DNA from: Desulfuromonadaceae bacterium UBA2294
GTDB lineage: Bacteria > Desulfobacterota > Desulfuromonadia > Desulfuromonadales > UBA2294
Assembly: GCA_002345625.1 (NCBI GenBank)
Contig: DDWE01000102.1
Coordinates: 3,315 to 13,968, forward strand
Length of the DNA: 10,654 nucleotides
Direction of reading: 5' to 3'
The position numbers and the translations under genes were made by a program. The notes beneath the pieces are model-generated. The model saw nothing but the letters and a program-made list of their open reading frames with translations. It did no database searches and was not told the DNA's origin. Of this stretch, positions 1 through 6,680 are shown one piece after another (the stretch's first letter is position 1; each line of letters starts with the position of its first letter).

Positions 1-1
1 T

Positions 2-19
2 GGCGGGGCGAGTCCCGCC
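2..19 (+). terminator. Probable intrinsic terminator of an upstream gene
   Basis: A perfect 6-bp stem, GGCGGG (2-7) with CCCGCC (14-19), closes a 6-base loop. It is followed by a T-rich but interrupted stretch (21-40). No open frame runs into it from the window start, so it most likely ends a gene lying to the left. The T tract is not clean, so termination efficiency is uncertain. Confidence 0.4.
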
Positions 20-107
20 GGTTTCGTCTTTACGTTTTAAAACTGAGGGCCACTTACTAAACCTTCTCGCCCCGATCACAGCACCAGAATTCCATTGCAA
101 AATCAGT

Positions 108-113
108 TATACT
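108..113 (+). promoter_or_regulatory. Candidate -10 box for the MFS transporter gene
   Basis: TATACT at 108-113 matches the sigma-70 -10 consensus at 5 of 6 positions and lies 43 bases before the ATG at 157. No convincing -35 hexamer is found 16-18 bases upstream, so this is only a weak candidate. Confidence 0.25.
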
Positions 114-156
114 CTACACGACACTCGAACCAGCGCCACCGCTAACGAAAGCCCCC

Positions 157-1353
157 ATGCCCAATAGCACCCTTGCCCCGATCACCACCCCCCACGCCGA
201 TCGCGACGCCCTGAAAATCCTTCTCGGCGGTATGCTCGGCATGGTGGTCGCCATGGGGATCGGCCGCTTCGCCTTTACACCGATTCTGCCGCTGATGCAG
301 CGCGATCTTGGCCTGAGCAACACCGTCGCCGGCGGGCTGGCCGGGTTCAATTATCTCGGTTACCTCATCGGTGCGCTTGCCTGCACGATGCGACCGCAAC
401 TGCTACGCAATCGAATCGCAACCGGAAGCGCTCTGCTGGTCAGCATCGGCTCCACCCTGTTGATGGGGATGACCGTCTCCCCCTCCTGGTGGGGATTGCT
501 CCGTTTCGGTGGCGGCATCGCCAGTGCCGTGCTGTTCATCGTTATTTCTGCCGAGGTGGCCGAAGCCCTGAACCGCCGCGGTTTCGGCCACTGGATCGGC
601 GCCCTCTATGGCGGCATCGGCATCGGCATCGCCTTAAGCGGTCTCAGCGTACCATTGCTTGATGATCTCGGCGGCTGGGCTGGCAGCTGGCTCGGCATGG
701 GGCTGCTCGCCGCCTTCTGCGCGGCGCTCGGCATAGGCCTCGGCCGCCGCCGGCATCTGGTGCAGGATGTCCACATCGACACCTCACCCAAAACCGGCAG
801 TTTGCGCAGCATCGGACCGCTGGCTGTCGCCTATGTGTTCGAGGGGCTCGGCTATATCGTCACGGCCACCTTTCTCGTCGCCATCATCGCCCACACACCG
901 GGGCTGGAAGATTTCGCCCCCTACAGCTGGGTCGCCGTCGGCCTCGCCGCCCTCCCCTCCACCCTGTTCTGGCCGAAGCTGGCCCGGCGCATCGGCAGCA
1001 AATCGGCCCTGCTGTGCGCCTTCGCCCTGCAGGGGGCCGGCATTCTGGTCAGCATCGGTGCCAATAGCGTTGGCGCCGTACTGTTTGCCGCCATCACCTT
1101 CGGCGGCACCTTCCTCGGCATTGTCGCCATGACTCTGGCCGAAGGGAGCCGCCGGGCGCCCCACGACAGCCGCCGAGCCACCGCCATCCTCACCGTCTGC
1201 TTCAGCCTTGGCCAGATGCTCGGACCGGTACTGGCCGGCATCCTCGCCGATATGCGCGCCGGCTTTACCCTGCCGCTGCTTCTGGCCACCGCCTGCATCG
1301 TCTGCGGAAGTCTGTTCATCGCCTTTGATCGCAACTTCCACGCACCCAACTGA
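157..1353 (+). CDS. MFS transporter, YbfB/YjiJ family
   Basis: A 398-residue inner-membrane protein built from about 12 hydrophobic segments in two halves, the normal size and shape of a major facilitator superfamily permease. The first segment carries GIGRFAFTPILPLM (residues 34-47), the hallmark I associate with the YbfB/YjiJ family. It is followed by a Gly-rich helix with NYLGYLIGAL (about 65-74). A long polar loop near residues 196-212 separates the halves. Substrates of this family are mostly undefined; export or uptake of small organic molecules is expected, and none can be named here. The ATG at 157 has only a weak purine stretch upstream (GAAAG, 147-151) and no true Shine-Dalgarno. 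The next in-frame ATG codons fall inside the first membrane segment, so 157 is the best start. It appears monocistronic: the next gene begins 121 bases on with its own promoter. Confidence 0.85.
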   Translation: MPNSTLAPITTPHADRDALKILLGGMLGMVVAMGIGRFAFTPILPLMQRDLGLSNTVAGGLAGFNYLGYLIGALACTMRPQLLRNRIATGSALLVSIGSTLLMGMTVSPSWWGLLRFGGGIASAVLFIVISAEVAEALNRRGFGHWIGALYGGIGIGIALSGLSVPLLDDLGGWAGSWLGMGLLAAFCAALGIGLGRRRHLVQDVHIDTSPKTGSLRSIGPLAVAYVFEGLGYIVTATFLVAIIAHTPGLEDFAPYSWVAVGLAALPSTLFWPKLARRIGSKSALLCAFALQGAGILVSIGANSVGAVLFAAITFGGTFLGIVAMTLAEGSRRAPHDSRRATAILTVCFSLGQMLGPVLAGILADMRAGFTLPLLLATACIVCGSLFIAFDRNFHAPN

Positions 1354-1376
1354 TGGATTTGATCAGCCATTAAGCA

Positions 1377-1392
1377 GAATTGCCTACAATTC
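1377..1392. repeat. Short perfect inverted repeat between genes
   Basis: GAATTG (1377-1382) and CAATTC (1387-1392) form a perfect 6-bp palindrome around CCTA. It lies 24 bases after the MFS stop and just upstream of the -35 region of the next gene. It is too AT-rich and lacks the T run for a terminator. It could be an operator for the DUF169 gene, but a match this short can arise by chance. Confidence 0.3.
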
Positions 1393-1404
1393 CCCGCCTC
1401 TGGA

Positions 1405-1432
1405 TTGCTTCCTATCATTATCATTCTATAAT
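1405..1432 (+). promoter_or_regulatory. Probable sigma-70 promoter of the DUF169 gene
   Basis: A perfect TATAAT -10 box at 1427-1432 sits 16 bases after TTGCTT (1405-1410), which matches the -35 consensus at 3 of 6 positions. Transcription would start near 1439, giving a leader of about 36 bases before the ATG at 1475. The AT-rich spacer holds a Fur-like TATCATTATCA stretch, discussed under findings. Confidence 0.45.
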
Positions 1433-1474
1433 CTTTGCAGCACATCGTAATTTTAACCATGGGAGGGATATGCC

Positions 1475-2305
1475 ATGCACAGTCGCATCGCCGAAGCCAT
1501 CAACCTGCAGACCGAACCGGTCGCTCTGCTGTTGACCGATGACAAGCCGGCCGACGCCCTGCAGTTCGAACCGGGACGTTGGGGCTGCGTCATGAGCCTG
1601 TTCGGCGCTGCTGCAACCAATGGGAAAAAAGCGGTCTTTGATCGCGACACCTACGGCTGCTTCGGTGGTGGTGTCGGCCTCGGCTTTGGCAACACCTACC
1701 AGCAGTTCCCCGGCGGTATTGACGGCTTCAGTAATTTTTTATCGCAGGGGAATAACGGCTGGGAGGAAGGTGAACAGATTGCCGAAGCAATGGCGACCAG
1801 CGGCGCCCGGCCTGAATTCGTCCACCATTATCGGCATGGTGAGCGCTACAAGAAAGATCCCGACCATGTGAAGATGTTTGTCGACGCCCTGCCGCAGACC
1901 GAGATTCACACCCACTACGCCGCCTTTATCCCCCTGCGTGATCTCGATCCGCCCGGCAACGCGCCGGAGTCGATCACGTTTCTGGTCAACACCGACCAGT
2001 ACGCCGCCCTGGTGGTGCTGGCCAACTACGACCGCATCGGCCTGGAGAATGTCGTCACCCCCTACGTCGCCGCCTGTCAGGCGGTCGGCGTCTTTAGCTA
2101 CCGCGAAGCCCGCGCCCCCCACACGCGCTGCGTCACCGGTCTGGTCGATCTGTCAGCGCGCAAATATCTGCGGAGCGTCGCCGGCGCCGACGCCCTGACC
2201 TTCACCATCCCCTGGCGACGGTTTCTGGAGATGGAGAAGAGCGTCGAAGGAAGTTTCCTTGAGCAGGAGACGTGGCTGGGACTACGGCCTGCACCATCAA
2301 AATGA
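1475..2305 (+). CDS. DUF169 family protein (COG2043-type)
   Basis: A 276-residue soluble protein with no signal peptide or membrane segment. It shows the family's typical features: an N-terminal EPVAL stretch (residues 14-18), a conserved cysteine in RWGCVMSLF (Cys38), and the diagnostic YGCFGGGVGLGFG segment (60-72) containing Cys62. The length suits the family. DUF169 proteins are widespread in anaerobic bacteria and archaea and have no established biochemical role that I can state. The conserved Cys and Gly-rich segments suggest binding of a metal or cofactor, which is inference. The ATG at 1475 follows a strong ribosome site, GGGAGGG (1461-1467), with 7 bases of spacing. An ATG at 1470 is out of frame. 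The gene probably has its own promoter (TATAAT at 1427). The short hairpin at its stop (TGACCC / GGGTTG, with two wobble pairs) is too weak to call a terminator. Confidence 0.85.
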   Translation: MHSRIAEAINLQTEPVALLLTDDKPADALQFEPGRWGCVMSLFGAAATNGKKAVFDRDTYGCFGGGVGLGFGNTYQQFPGGIDGFSNFLSQGNNGWEEGEQIAEAMATSGARPEFVHHYRHGERYKKDPDHVKMFVDALPQTEIHTHYAAFIPLRDLDPPGNAPESITFLVNTDQYAALVVLANYDRIGLENVVTPYVAACQAVGVFSYREARAPHTRCVTGLVDLSARKYLRSVAGADALTFTIPWRRFLEMEKSVEGSFLEQETWLGLRPAPSK

Positions 2306-2553
2306 CCCGTCAGGGTTGACAGAGGCGCCAAAAATCGGGTACCAACTAAGTGTGATTTTAATGTGCGCGCTACGCGCAATTTGATTACATGCCGCCAGTG
2401 GGGACCTCATACTTTTTCGGATCGCATCAAACACCCTGTTTTCGTCTTTAATCTGGGCAAACACCACTTCTGCCATCGGCTACCAAACAAAGAGGACAAA
2501 AATAGCCTGCCCCCTTTTGTCATAAATTATAAATACAAAGTTCAGGAGTTTTT
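2306..2553 (+). other. AT-rich intergenic region with a small hairpin, no clear promoter
   Basis: No credible gene lies in these 248 bases. An open frame crosses from about 2363 into the next gene, but it has no family features and is overlapped by the lipoprotein gene. The region holds a perfect hairpin, TGCGCG-CTA-CGCGCA (2364-2378), and a consensus -35 TTGACA (2316-2321) with only a poor -10 (TACCAA, 2340). A TATAAA (2528-2533) lies close to the next start but lacks a -35. GC content falls sharply here and stays low into the following gene. Confidence 0.5.
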
Positions 2554-5500
2554 ATGCATTTTTTTATCCGAAGATCATTACCTATCGCAGCAATGGCGGG
2601 GGTTTTTTTCCTTCTTAGCGGGTGCTCAATCAAAGTTGTTTCAACCCAAATTGAAAGAACCGGAAATTTTAAGGCTCAATCAATCCCGCAAAAACTCGTC
2701 GATGGGGAACTGCATGTTGTAAAAACCGACCCTGAAAACTACACCGTCCGAGTGTCCGGCAGCTATGCCACCCAAGAACGCGCAGAGATAAAAAACGAGA
2801 TCCTTAAAAAAGAGGCAAAATTCTATTTTATGCCGGTACACTCAGCAAGTTTGATGGGCTATAAATACGATAGAGGTGCCGTTTATCGTGAAAATCATAG
2901 TTTGTTAAAACTTTTTTTTATGGATATTTTTTCAGTTGGATTGGTTCCTTTGATGGACATTATAAAAAGTCACGAAGGAGTAACCTCTTACAAAACAACT
3001 ACAAACAAGATGCCGTTAGACTATGTTACGGACACACACCTCCTCACCAACAAACCAATCAGCAACGCAAGCATTGAAGTCACCCTTCCCGACACAGGTG
3101 AACGGTTCCAACAGAAAACGGACGACGAGGGGAACATCTCCCTTTCATTGGTGGAGAAGCTGCCTGCACAGGCCAAGGATATGCGTCTTCAAATAGACCT
3201 TCTTGGTGAAAACCCCATTAAACTTGAGCACAAAATTCCGCTCAAAACTGTCGCGCAATGGTTGAAGGACTACCCTCGCTATCCAGCCATACTCACCGCC
3301 AAAGCCACGCCTATGCAATCACGGCTATCACCCTGTGGTAAAGGTGAAATCAGTCTGACAATGACCAACAAAGGTAAAGGCCGCGCTGTCGGCGTCATTG
3401 TTGAAGCCCTGGGCGGGAAATATACTCTTACGGACAAGGTCGACGTCGGTGCCATTGAGCCGGGCGAGAGCAAAACGGTCAAACTGCCGCTCACTATCGC
3501 CGCAAATGCGCAAATGAGCAAAGAACGCCTGACCCTGGAGATCAGGGAGCGCCTCGGCAATGATGCCGCACCACTGAAGGTCGAAGTGCCGATTTCCGGC
3601 GACCGGCCGGAGATTGCGATACGGGGCATCGCCTACAATGATAAAGCGACCAGCGTCGGCGCCGGCAACGGCAACGGGCGACTGGAGAACGGCGAAGCCT
3701 TTACCGTCAGCGCCGAGGTGGTCAATCAGGGCAAGTCACGGGCGAAAGAGGTTATTGTTTCCCTCACCTCAAAAGATGCCACCCTCGCCGGCAAACAGAC
3801 GACGCTCTACGACCTCGCCCCAGGTGAAAGCCGCACCGTGCGTTTAGGCGCCAGCCTCGACACCTGCTACAAAGGCAAGGAGGTCGGCTTTGAACTGGCC
3901 GCTGCCCTCCCGGAGACCTGCTTCGAGCCTGTTCAAACCGCCAAAACCTTTCCGGTGGAACAGAGTTTCCCCCGCTTCCGCAGCGAGTTTATTGTCGCCG
4001 ACGGCAATCGATCCGGCACCCGCGGCAACCGCAATGGCCGCATTGATAATGGCGAGCGGATCGAAGTGACGGTCAAAGTCACCAACGACGGCGGCGCACC
4101 GGCGCGTAACACCCTGCTAAAGGTGTCGTCCTCTGATCTTCCGGCGGCGACAGCTTCGCGCTCCCTCGGCGACATTCCGGTCGGCGGCACCGCGCAGGGA
4201 AGCTTCACCTTTGATGTCCCGCGTCTCTTCTCCGCGAAGAGCGTCAACTTCAGCACCGCGATCGTCAACGACAACGCCTGCGGTGGTGCGCAGAGTGAAT
4301 CGATTGCCCTGACAGTCGGCCAGCAGCAGCCGACCCTGGTCGCTGACTACAAGATTCTCGATAACGGAGCTAACGCGAATGGCAACGGTGTGTTCGAGCA
4401 GGGTGAAGAGTGCCAGATCTTCTTCACGGTCAAAAATACCGGCGGGCTCGATGCCGAAAACGTCATGCTTGAAATCGACAGCCCGAGCGACGACATCGCC
4501 ATCCCCGACCGGCGCAAAAGCCTCGGCACCATCCCTGCCAACGGCGAACCGGTGGTCTTCTCGACCTCGGCCTTTATCAAGAACCGCTGTACCCCGAAAG
4601 ATTATGCCGTGGCGCTGAAAGTCACCCAGAGCGACTTTCCCACCCTGACCCGCAGTCTTCCGGTCGCAGTGGCCAAGGCTGGTGAGAGCGCCGTTGTTGC
4701 CGCCGACATCGCCGACGCAACTCCGGCGATGCGCCCCGGTACACTGCCGTCCCTGGCACAGGCGGCGCCGATCGTTGTCGTCACCGACCCGATCCGCAAC
4801 GCTACCTTAAGCGCCCCGGATGTCGAGGTGGTGGCCAGCGTCATCACCAGTCAGGGGCTGAAGGCGTTTTCGATTACGATGGGGGATGGACGCGAGCGGG
4901 GCATCTCCCTGAAGCAGAAGCTGGAGAACCGGCAGATTATCCGCGAAAAAGTCCGTCTGGCCGAAGGTGACAACACCATCACGCTAACCGCTACCGACCT
5001 CGCCGGGGTCACCACCTCGGAGACGGTGCGCGTGCGCTACGAACCGGCCGCCGACTTCTACGGCACCACCTATGCCCTGATCATCGGCATCGACTCCTAC
5101 AAGGATAAGAAGATCCCCGGCCTGCGTTACGCAGTCGCAGACGCCAAAGCAGTGAAAAATGCGCTGATCAAGCAGGCCGGCTTCCGTCAGGAAAACATTA
5201 TCGAGCTGTACAATGAGGACGCCACCCGCGACGAGATCGTCTACCAGCTCAAGGACAACCTGCTGAACAAGGTTAAACCGAATGACGCGGTCTTTTTCTT
5301 TTTCGCCGGCCACGGTGAAACCATCGGCGGTGCAACCGGCGAATCGGGCTATCTCATCGCCCACAACACCCGCAAGGATCGGATCGGCAGCAGCGGGGTG
5401 CCGATCACCGAAATCGAGGAGGCGTCGCGGGTGCTCGGCAGCCGGCATAACCTGTTTGTGCTCGACTCCTGTTTCTCCGGCATGGCCGGCTCGCAGACGC

Positions 5501-5820
5501 GCAGTGTCGCAGATACAAGTGGCGATGCGTCAACTTATGTCCGCAAAATGATGCAGAAACGCGGCAACCAGTTCATCACCGCCGGGATGCGCGATGAGAA
5601 GGTCATCGAGTCGGACCGCTGGAAACACTCTGTCTTCACCTACTACCTGCTCAAAGGTCTGGAAGGGGCGGCAGATAGCGACGACAACAACGTCATCAGC
5701 GCCAGCGAGCTCAGCGCCTACCTGAAACCCAGAGTGACGACCGAATCAAAGGGCAAGCAGACGCCGCAGCTGCGTTTCAGCGGCGACGAAGGGGAGTTCA
5801 TGTTCCGGCGACCGATCTGA
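2554..5820 (+). CDS. Lipoprotein with tandem CARDB/Ig-like repeats and C-terminal caspase-like (C14) peptidase domain
   Basis: A 1088-residue surface or periplasmic lipoprotein. A signal peptide ends in the lipobox LSGC (Cys24), and Ser at +2 points to outer-membrane sorting. Residues 25-250 form an unrecognised N-terminal region with a carboxypeptidase-regulatory-like beta segment near 165-200. Four Ig/CARDB-like units follow (about 255-705); the last three each open with an N-G-x-x-x-x-G-E loop at 371-381, 492-501 and 609-618. Another Ig-like domain spans about 745-828. The caspase-like domain (836-1088) starts at YALIIGIDSY and carries the catalytic His in FAGHGE (His920) and the catalytic Cys in DSCFSG (Cys973). 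An EF-hand loop (1041-1052) follows. The likely role is regulated cleavage of envelope proteins; the substrate is unknown. Metacaspases cut after Arg/Lys and some need calcium, which is family knowledge. The ATG at 2554 follows AGGAG (2544-2548). The first third is much more AT-rich than the rest. The gene stands alone and is closed by the hairpin at 5850. Confidence 0.85.
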   Translation: MHFFIRRSLPIAAMAGVFFLLSGCSIKVVSTQIERTGNFKAQSIPQKLVDGELHVVKTDPENYTVRVSGSYATQERAEIKNEILKKEAKFYFMPVHSASLMGYKYDRGAVYRENHSLLKLFFMDIFSVGLVPLMDIIKSHEGVTSYKTTTNKMPLDYVTDTHLLTNKPISNASIEVTLPDTGERFQQKTDDEGNISLSLVEKLPAQAKDMRLQIDLLGENPIKLEHKIPLKTVAQWLKDYPRYPAILTAKATPMQSRLSPCGKGEISLTMTNKGKGRAVGVIVEALGGKYTLTDKVDVGAIEPGESKTVKLPLTIAANAQMSKERLTLEIRERLGNDAAPLKVEVPISGDRPEIAIRGIAYNDKATSVGAGNGNGRLENGEAFTVSAEVVNQGKSRAKEVIVSLTSKDATLAGKQTTLYDLAPGESRTVRLGASLDTCYKGKEVGFELAAALPETCFEPVQTAKTFPVEQSFPRFRSEFIVADGNRSGTRGNRNGRIDNGERIEVTVKVTNDGGAPARNTLLKVSSSDLPAATASRSLGDIPVGGTAQGSFTFDVPRLFSAKSVNFSTAIVNDNACGGAQSESIALTVGQQQPTLVADYKILDNGANANGNGVFEQGEECQIFFTVKNTGGLDAENVMLEIDSPSDDIAIPDRRKSLGTIPANGEPVVFSTSAFIKNRCTPKDYAVALKVTQSDFPTLTRSLPVAVAKAGESAVVAADIADATPAMRPGTLPSLAQAAPIVVVTDPIRNATLSAPDVEVVASVITSQGLKAFSITMGDGRERGISLKQKLENRQIIREKVRLAEGDNTITLTATDLAGVTTSETVRVRYEPAADFYGTTYALIIGIDSYKDKKIPGLRYAVADAKAVKNALIKQAGFRQENIIELYNEDATRDEIVYQLKDNLLNKVKPNDAVFFFFAGHGETIGGATGESGYLIAHNTRKDRIGSSGVPITEIEEASRVLGSRHNLFVLDSCFSGMAGSQTRSVADTSGDASTYVRKMMQKRGNQFITAGMRDEKVIESDRWKHSVFTYYLLKGLEGAADSDDNNVISASELSAYLKPRVTTESKGKQTPQLRFSGDEGEFMFRRPI
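3664..4407 (+). repeat. Three-fold protein repeat with calcium-loop-like motifs
   Basis: Three copies of a motif of the form N-x-N-G-(R/V)-(L/I/F)-(E/D)-(N/Q)-G-E are coded at 3664-3696, 4027-4056 and 4378-4407, about 117-121 residues apart. Each is followed by a beta-rich stretch with a TVxVxNxG-type strand (for example TVKVTNDGG and FTVKNTGGL). This is the pattern of tandem Ig/CARDB-like modules, with an Asn/Gly/Glu loop resembling calcium-binding loops. The DNA copies have diverged, so the duplication is old. Confidence 0.65.
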
Positions 5821-5849
5821 CGACTACTTCCATCTGAATGATCACTATG

Positions 5850-5880
5850 ATGGCGACGGCTGGATAACGGCCGTCGCCAT
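5850..5880 (+). terminator. Strong hairpin, probable terminator after the caspase lipoprotein gene
   Basis: A perfect 11-bp GC-rich stem (5850-5860 with 5870-5880) closes a 9-base loop, 29 bases after the stop codon. Only a short TTCC follows, not a long T run. It may therefore act as a weak intrinsic terminator, a Rho-assisted end or an mRNA-stabilising structure. Confidence 0.6.
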
Positions 5881-5919
5881 TTCCAAACTATTCCTAACCG
5901 GAAAACTCCTGTTTCCCCT

Positions 5920-5948
5920 TTGACAAACAGCACTTTTTAGTTTTGAAT
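5920..5948 (+). promoter_or_regulatory. Probable sigma-70 promoter of the cysteine-rich secreted protein gene
   Basis: A consensus -35 TTGACA (5920-5925) is followed after 17 bases by TTGAAT (5943-5948), a 4 of 6 match to the -10 box. Transcription would start near 5955, about 43 bases before the ATG at 5998. It lies between the preceding terminator hairpin and the next gene, where a promoter is expected. Confidence 0.5.
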
Positions 5949-5997
5949 GTAACGGTCATATTGTATCTGCCGATAATTCGTTCCTCGAAAAGTGCCT

Positions 5998-6456
5998 ATG
6001 CTGACACTGCGCCAGACACGAAGGAGATCCAGAACAGGAGCACTGCTGCAGCTCGCGGTCTTTTTCCTGTTGCAATTCTCCCTGATTCTGCCGCCGGTGG
6101 CTCAGGCGTTAGCCGCCCGGACCGGGGCTCGCGTCTGTCATGGCGATCATGCCGAGTGCGGTTGCGCGCCGGGACGGATCGCTGCCGGCACCTGCTGCTG
6201 CGCCATCAAGGAACTCCCTTCCTGCTGTCAGAAAAAAGCGGAGGAAAAAGCCAAATCCGAAAAGCATGAGCTCACCACCATCCCCTGCGGCAGTGCCGAT
6301 CCAATTGTCGTCAATGCCTGCGACAACTACATCCCCGGCAGCCACGAGTACGCCATTCTACTCAGCGCCGACCTTCTTCTCCCCGGGCTTGCGCCCGGCG
6401 CCCCGTTCCCCGGCTTTTTGCAACCCCCGGTCCCCCCTCCGCAACACCTGTCCTGA
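5998..6456 (+). CDS. Secreted cysteine-rich protein, candidate metal-binding protein
   Basis: A 152-residue protein with a clear signal peptide: basic n-region (RQTRRRSRTG, 5-14), hydrophobic core (15-34) and a likely cleavage site after AQALA (about residue 39). The mature part, about 113 residues, has 10 cysteines: Cys47, 54, 56, the triplet 66-68, the pair 76-77, then 97 and 108. The dense Cys/His cluster (47-77) is followed by a Lys/Glu-rich segment (79-91) and a Pro-rich tail (129-148). I do not recognise a named family. Secretion, cysteine clusters and position ahead of a TonB receptor suggest binding or delivery of a thiophilic metal; this is inference. A multi-disulfide structural protein is an alternative. 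The ATG at 5998 is preferred to the GTG at 5992; neither has a good ribosome site. A consensus-like promoter sits at 5920. An overlapping frame from 6140 is a shadow. Confidence 0.65.
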   Translation: MLTLRQTRRRSRTGALLQLAVFFLLQFSLILPPVAQALAARTGARVCHGDHAECGCAPGRIAAGTCCCAIKELPSCCQKKAEEKAKSEKHELTTIPCGSADPIVVNACDNYIPGSHEYAILLSADLLLPGLAPGAPFPGFLQPPVPPPQHLS

Positions 6457-6620
6457 TCACCTGATATTCCTGAACGATCCGTTTAGCCCGTAGCCGTCGC
6501 ACCCGCGCGCTGCCCTTCGCTTGCCTGTACCCGGCATCCGGGCAGGTTCGTCCGCGTTCGTCTGCGCTATTGCACGACCCTGTTTTGACAAACGACAGGG
6601 ACGGGTGAGCTTTCGTTCCG

Positions 6621-6648
6621 GCACGCGTTCACACAGTGGATGGCGTGC
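6621..6648. repeat. Inverted repeat overlapping the receptor promoter, candidate operator
   Basis: GCACGC (6621-6626) and GCGTGC (6643-6648) are perfect inverted arms 16 bases apart, with a smaller CAC-ACA-GTG hairpin between them. The arms fall just upstream of the proposed -35 and just upstream of the -10 of the receptor promoter, a position suited to a repressor site. As RNA it would also fold into a hairpin. Confidence 0.35.
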
Positions 6649-6655
6649 ATATGAT
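6628..6655 (+). promoter_or_regulatory. Probable sigma-70 promoter of the receptor operon
   Basis: TTCACA (6628-6633, 5 of 6 to the -35 consensus) and TATGAT (6650-6655, 5 of 6 to the -10) are 16 bases apart. The predicted start is near 6662, giving a very short leader with the ribosome site at 6665-6671. The receptor operon could thus be transcribed separately from the cysteine-rich gene upstream. Confidence 0.45.
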
Positions 6656-6664
6656 GTCGTTTTT

Positions 6665-6671
6665 AAAAGGA
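6665..6671 (+). promoter_or_regulatory. Ribosome binding site that fixes the receptor start
   Basis: AAAAGGA ends 9 bases before the ATG at 6681. Upstream in-frame ATG codons (6636, 6651, 6654) lack such a site and would add residues ahead of an otherwise clean signal peptide, so 6681 is chosen. Confidence 0.65.
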
Positions 6672-6680
6672 ATTTTTCTA

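Larger units (their letters stand above)
6457..6680 (+). other. Structured intergenic leader upstream of the TonB receptor gene
   Basis: No gene is seen in these 224 bases. Two stem-loops stand out: CCTG-TA-CCCGG / CCGGG-CAGG around a CAT loop (6524-6546), and CCCTGT / ACAGGG around an 11-base loop (6578-6600) that contains TTGACA. The first could terminate the upstream transcript, though no T run follows it. Near the receptor gene lie a promoter and an inverted repeat, listed separately. I compared it with the cobalamin riboswitch elements I can recall and saw no match. Confidence 0.45.

Noticed and set aside
1..20. tRNA T-arm-like hairpin at the window start
   Set aside because: The stem is 6 bp with a loop lacking the conserved TTCRANY pattern, and no acceptor or CCA end follows.
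613..630. Tandem GGCATC repeat (three copies) in the MFS gene
   Set aside because: It codes for alternating Gly-Ile in a membrane helix, which explains the repeat. It is too short to suggest an unstable locus.
784..1341. Minus-strand open frame opposite the MFS transporter
   Set aside because: The translation is Gly/Glu/Ala-rich without hydrophobic core pattern or family motif, while the + strand frame has a full MFS architecture.
2363..2722. Plus-strand frame of 119 codons overlapping the start of the caspase lipoprotein
   Set aside because: It has no ribosome site or family features and overlaps the lipoprotein gene by about 170 bases. The lipoprotein has AGGAG and a signal peptide with lipobox.
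6140..6493. Plus-strand frame overlapping the cysteine-rich secreted protein
   Set aside because: The Pro/Ser-rich translation without signal peptide is what frame-shifted GC-rich DNA gives. The other frame has a clean signal peptide and ordered cysteines.
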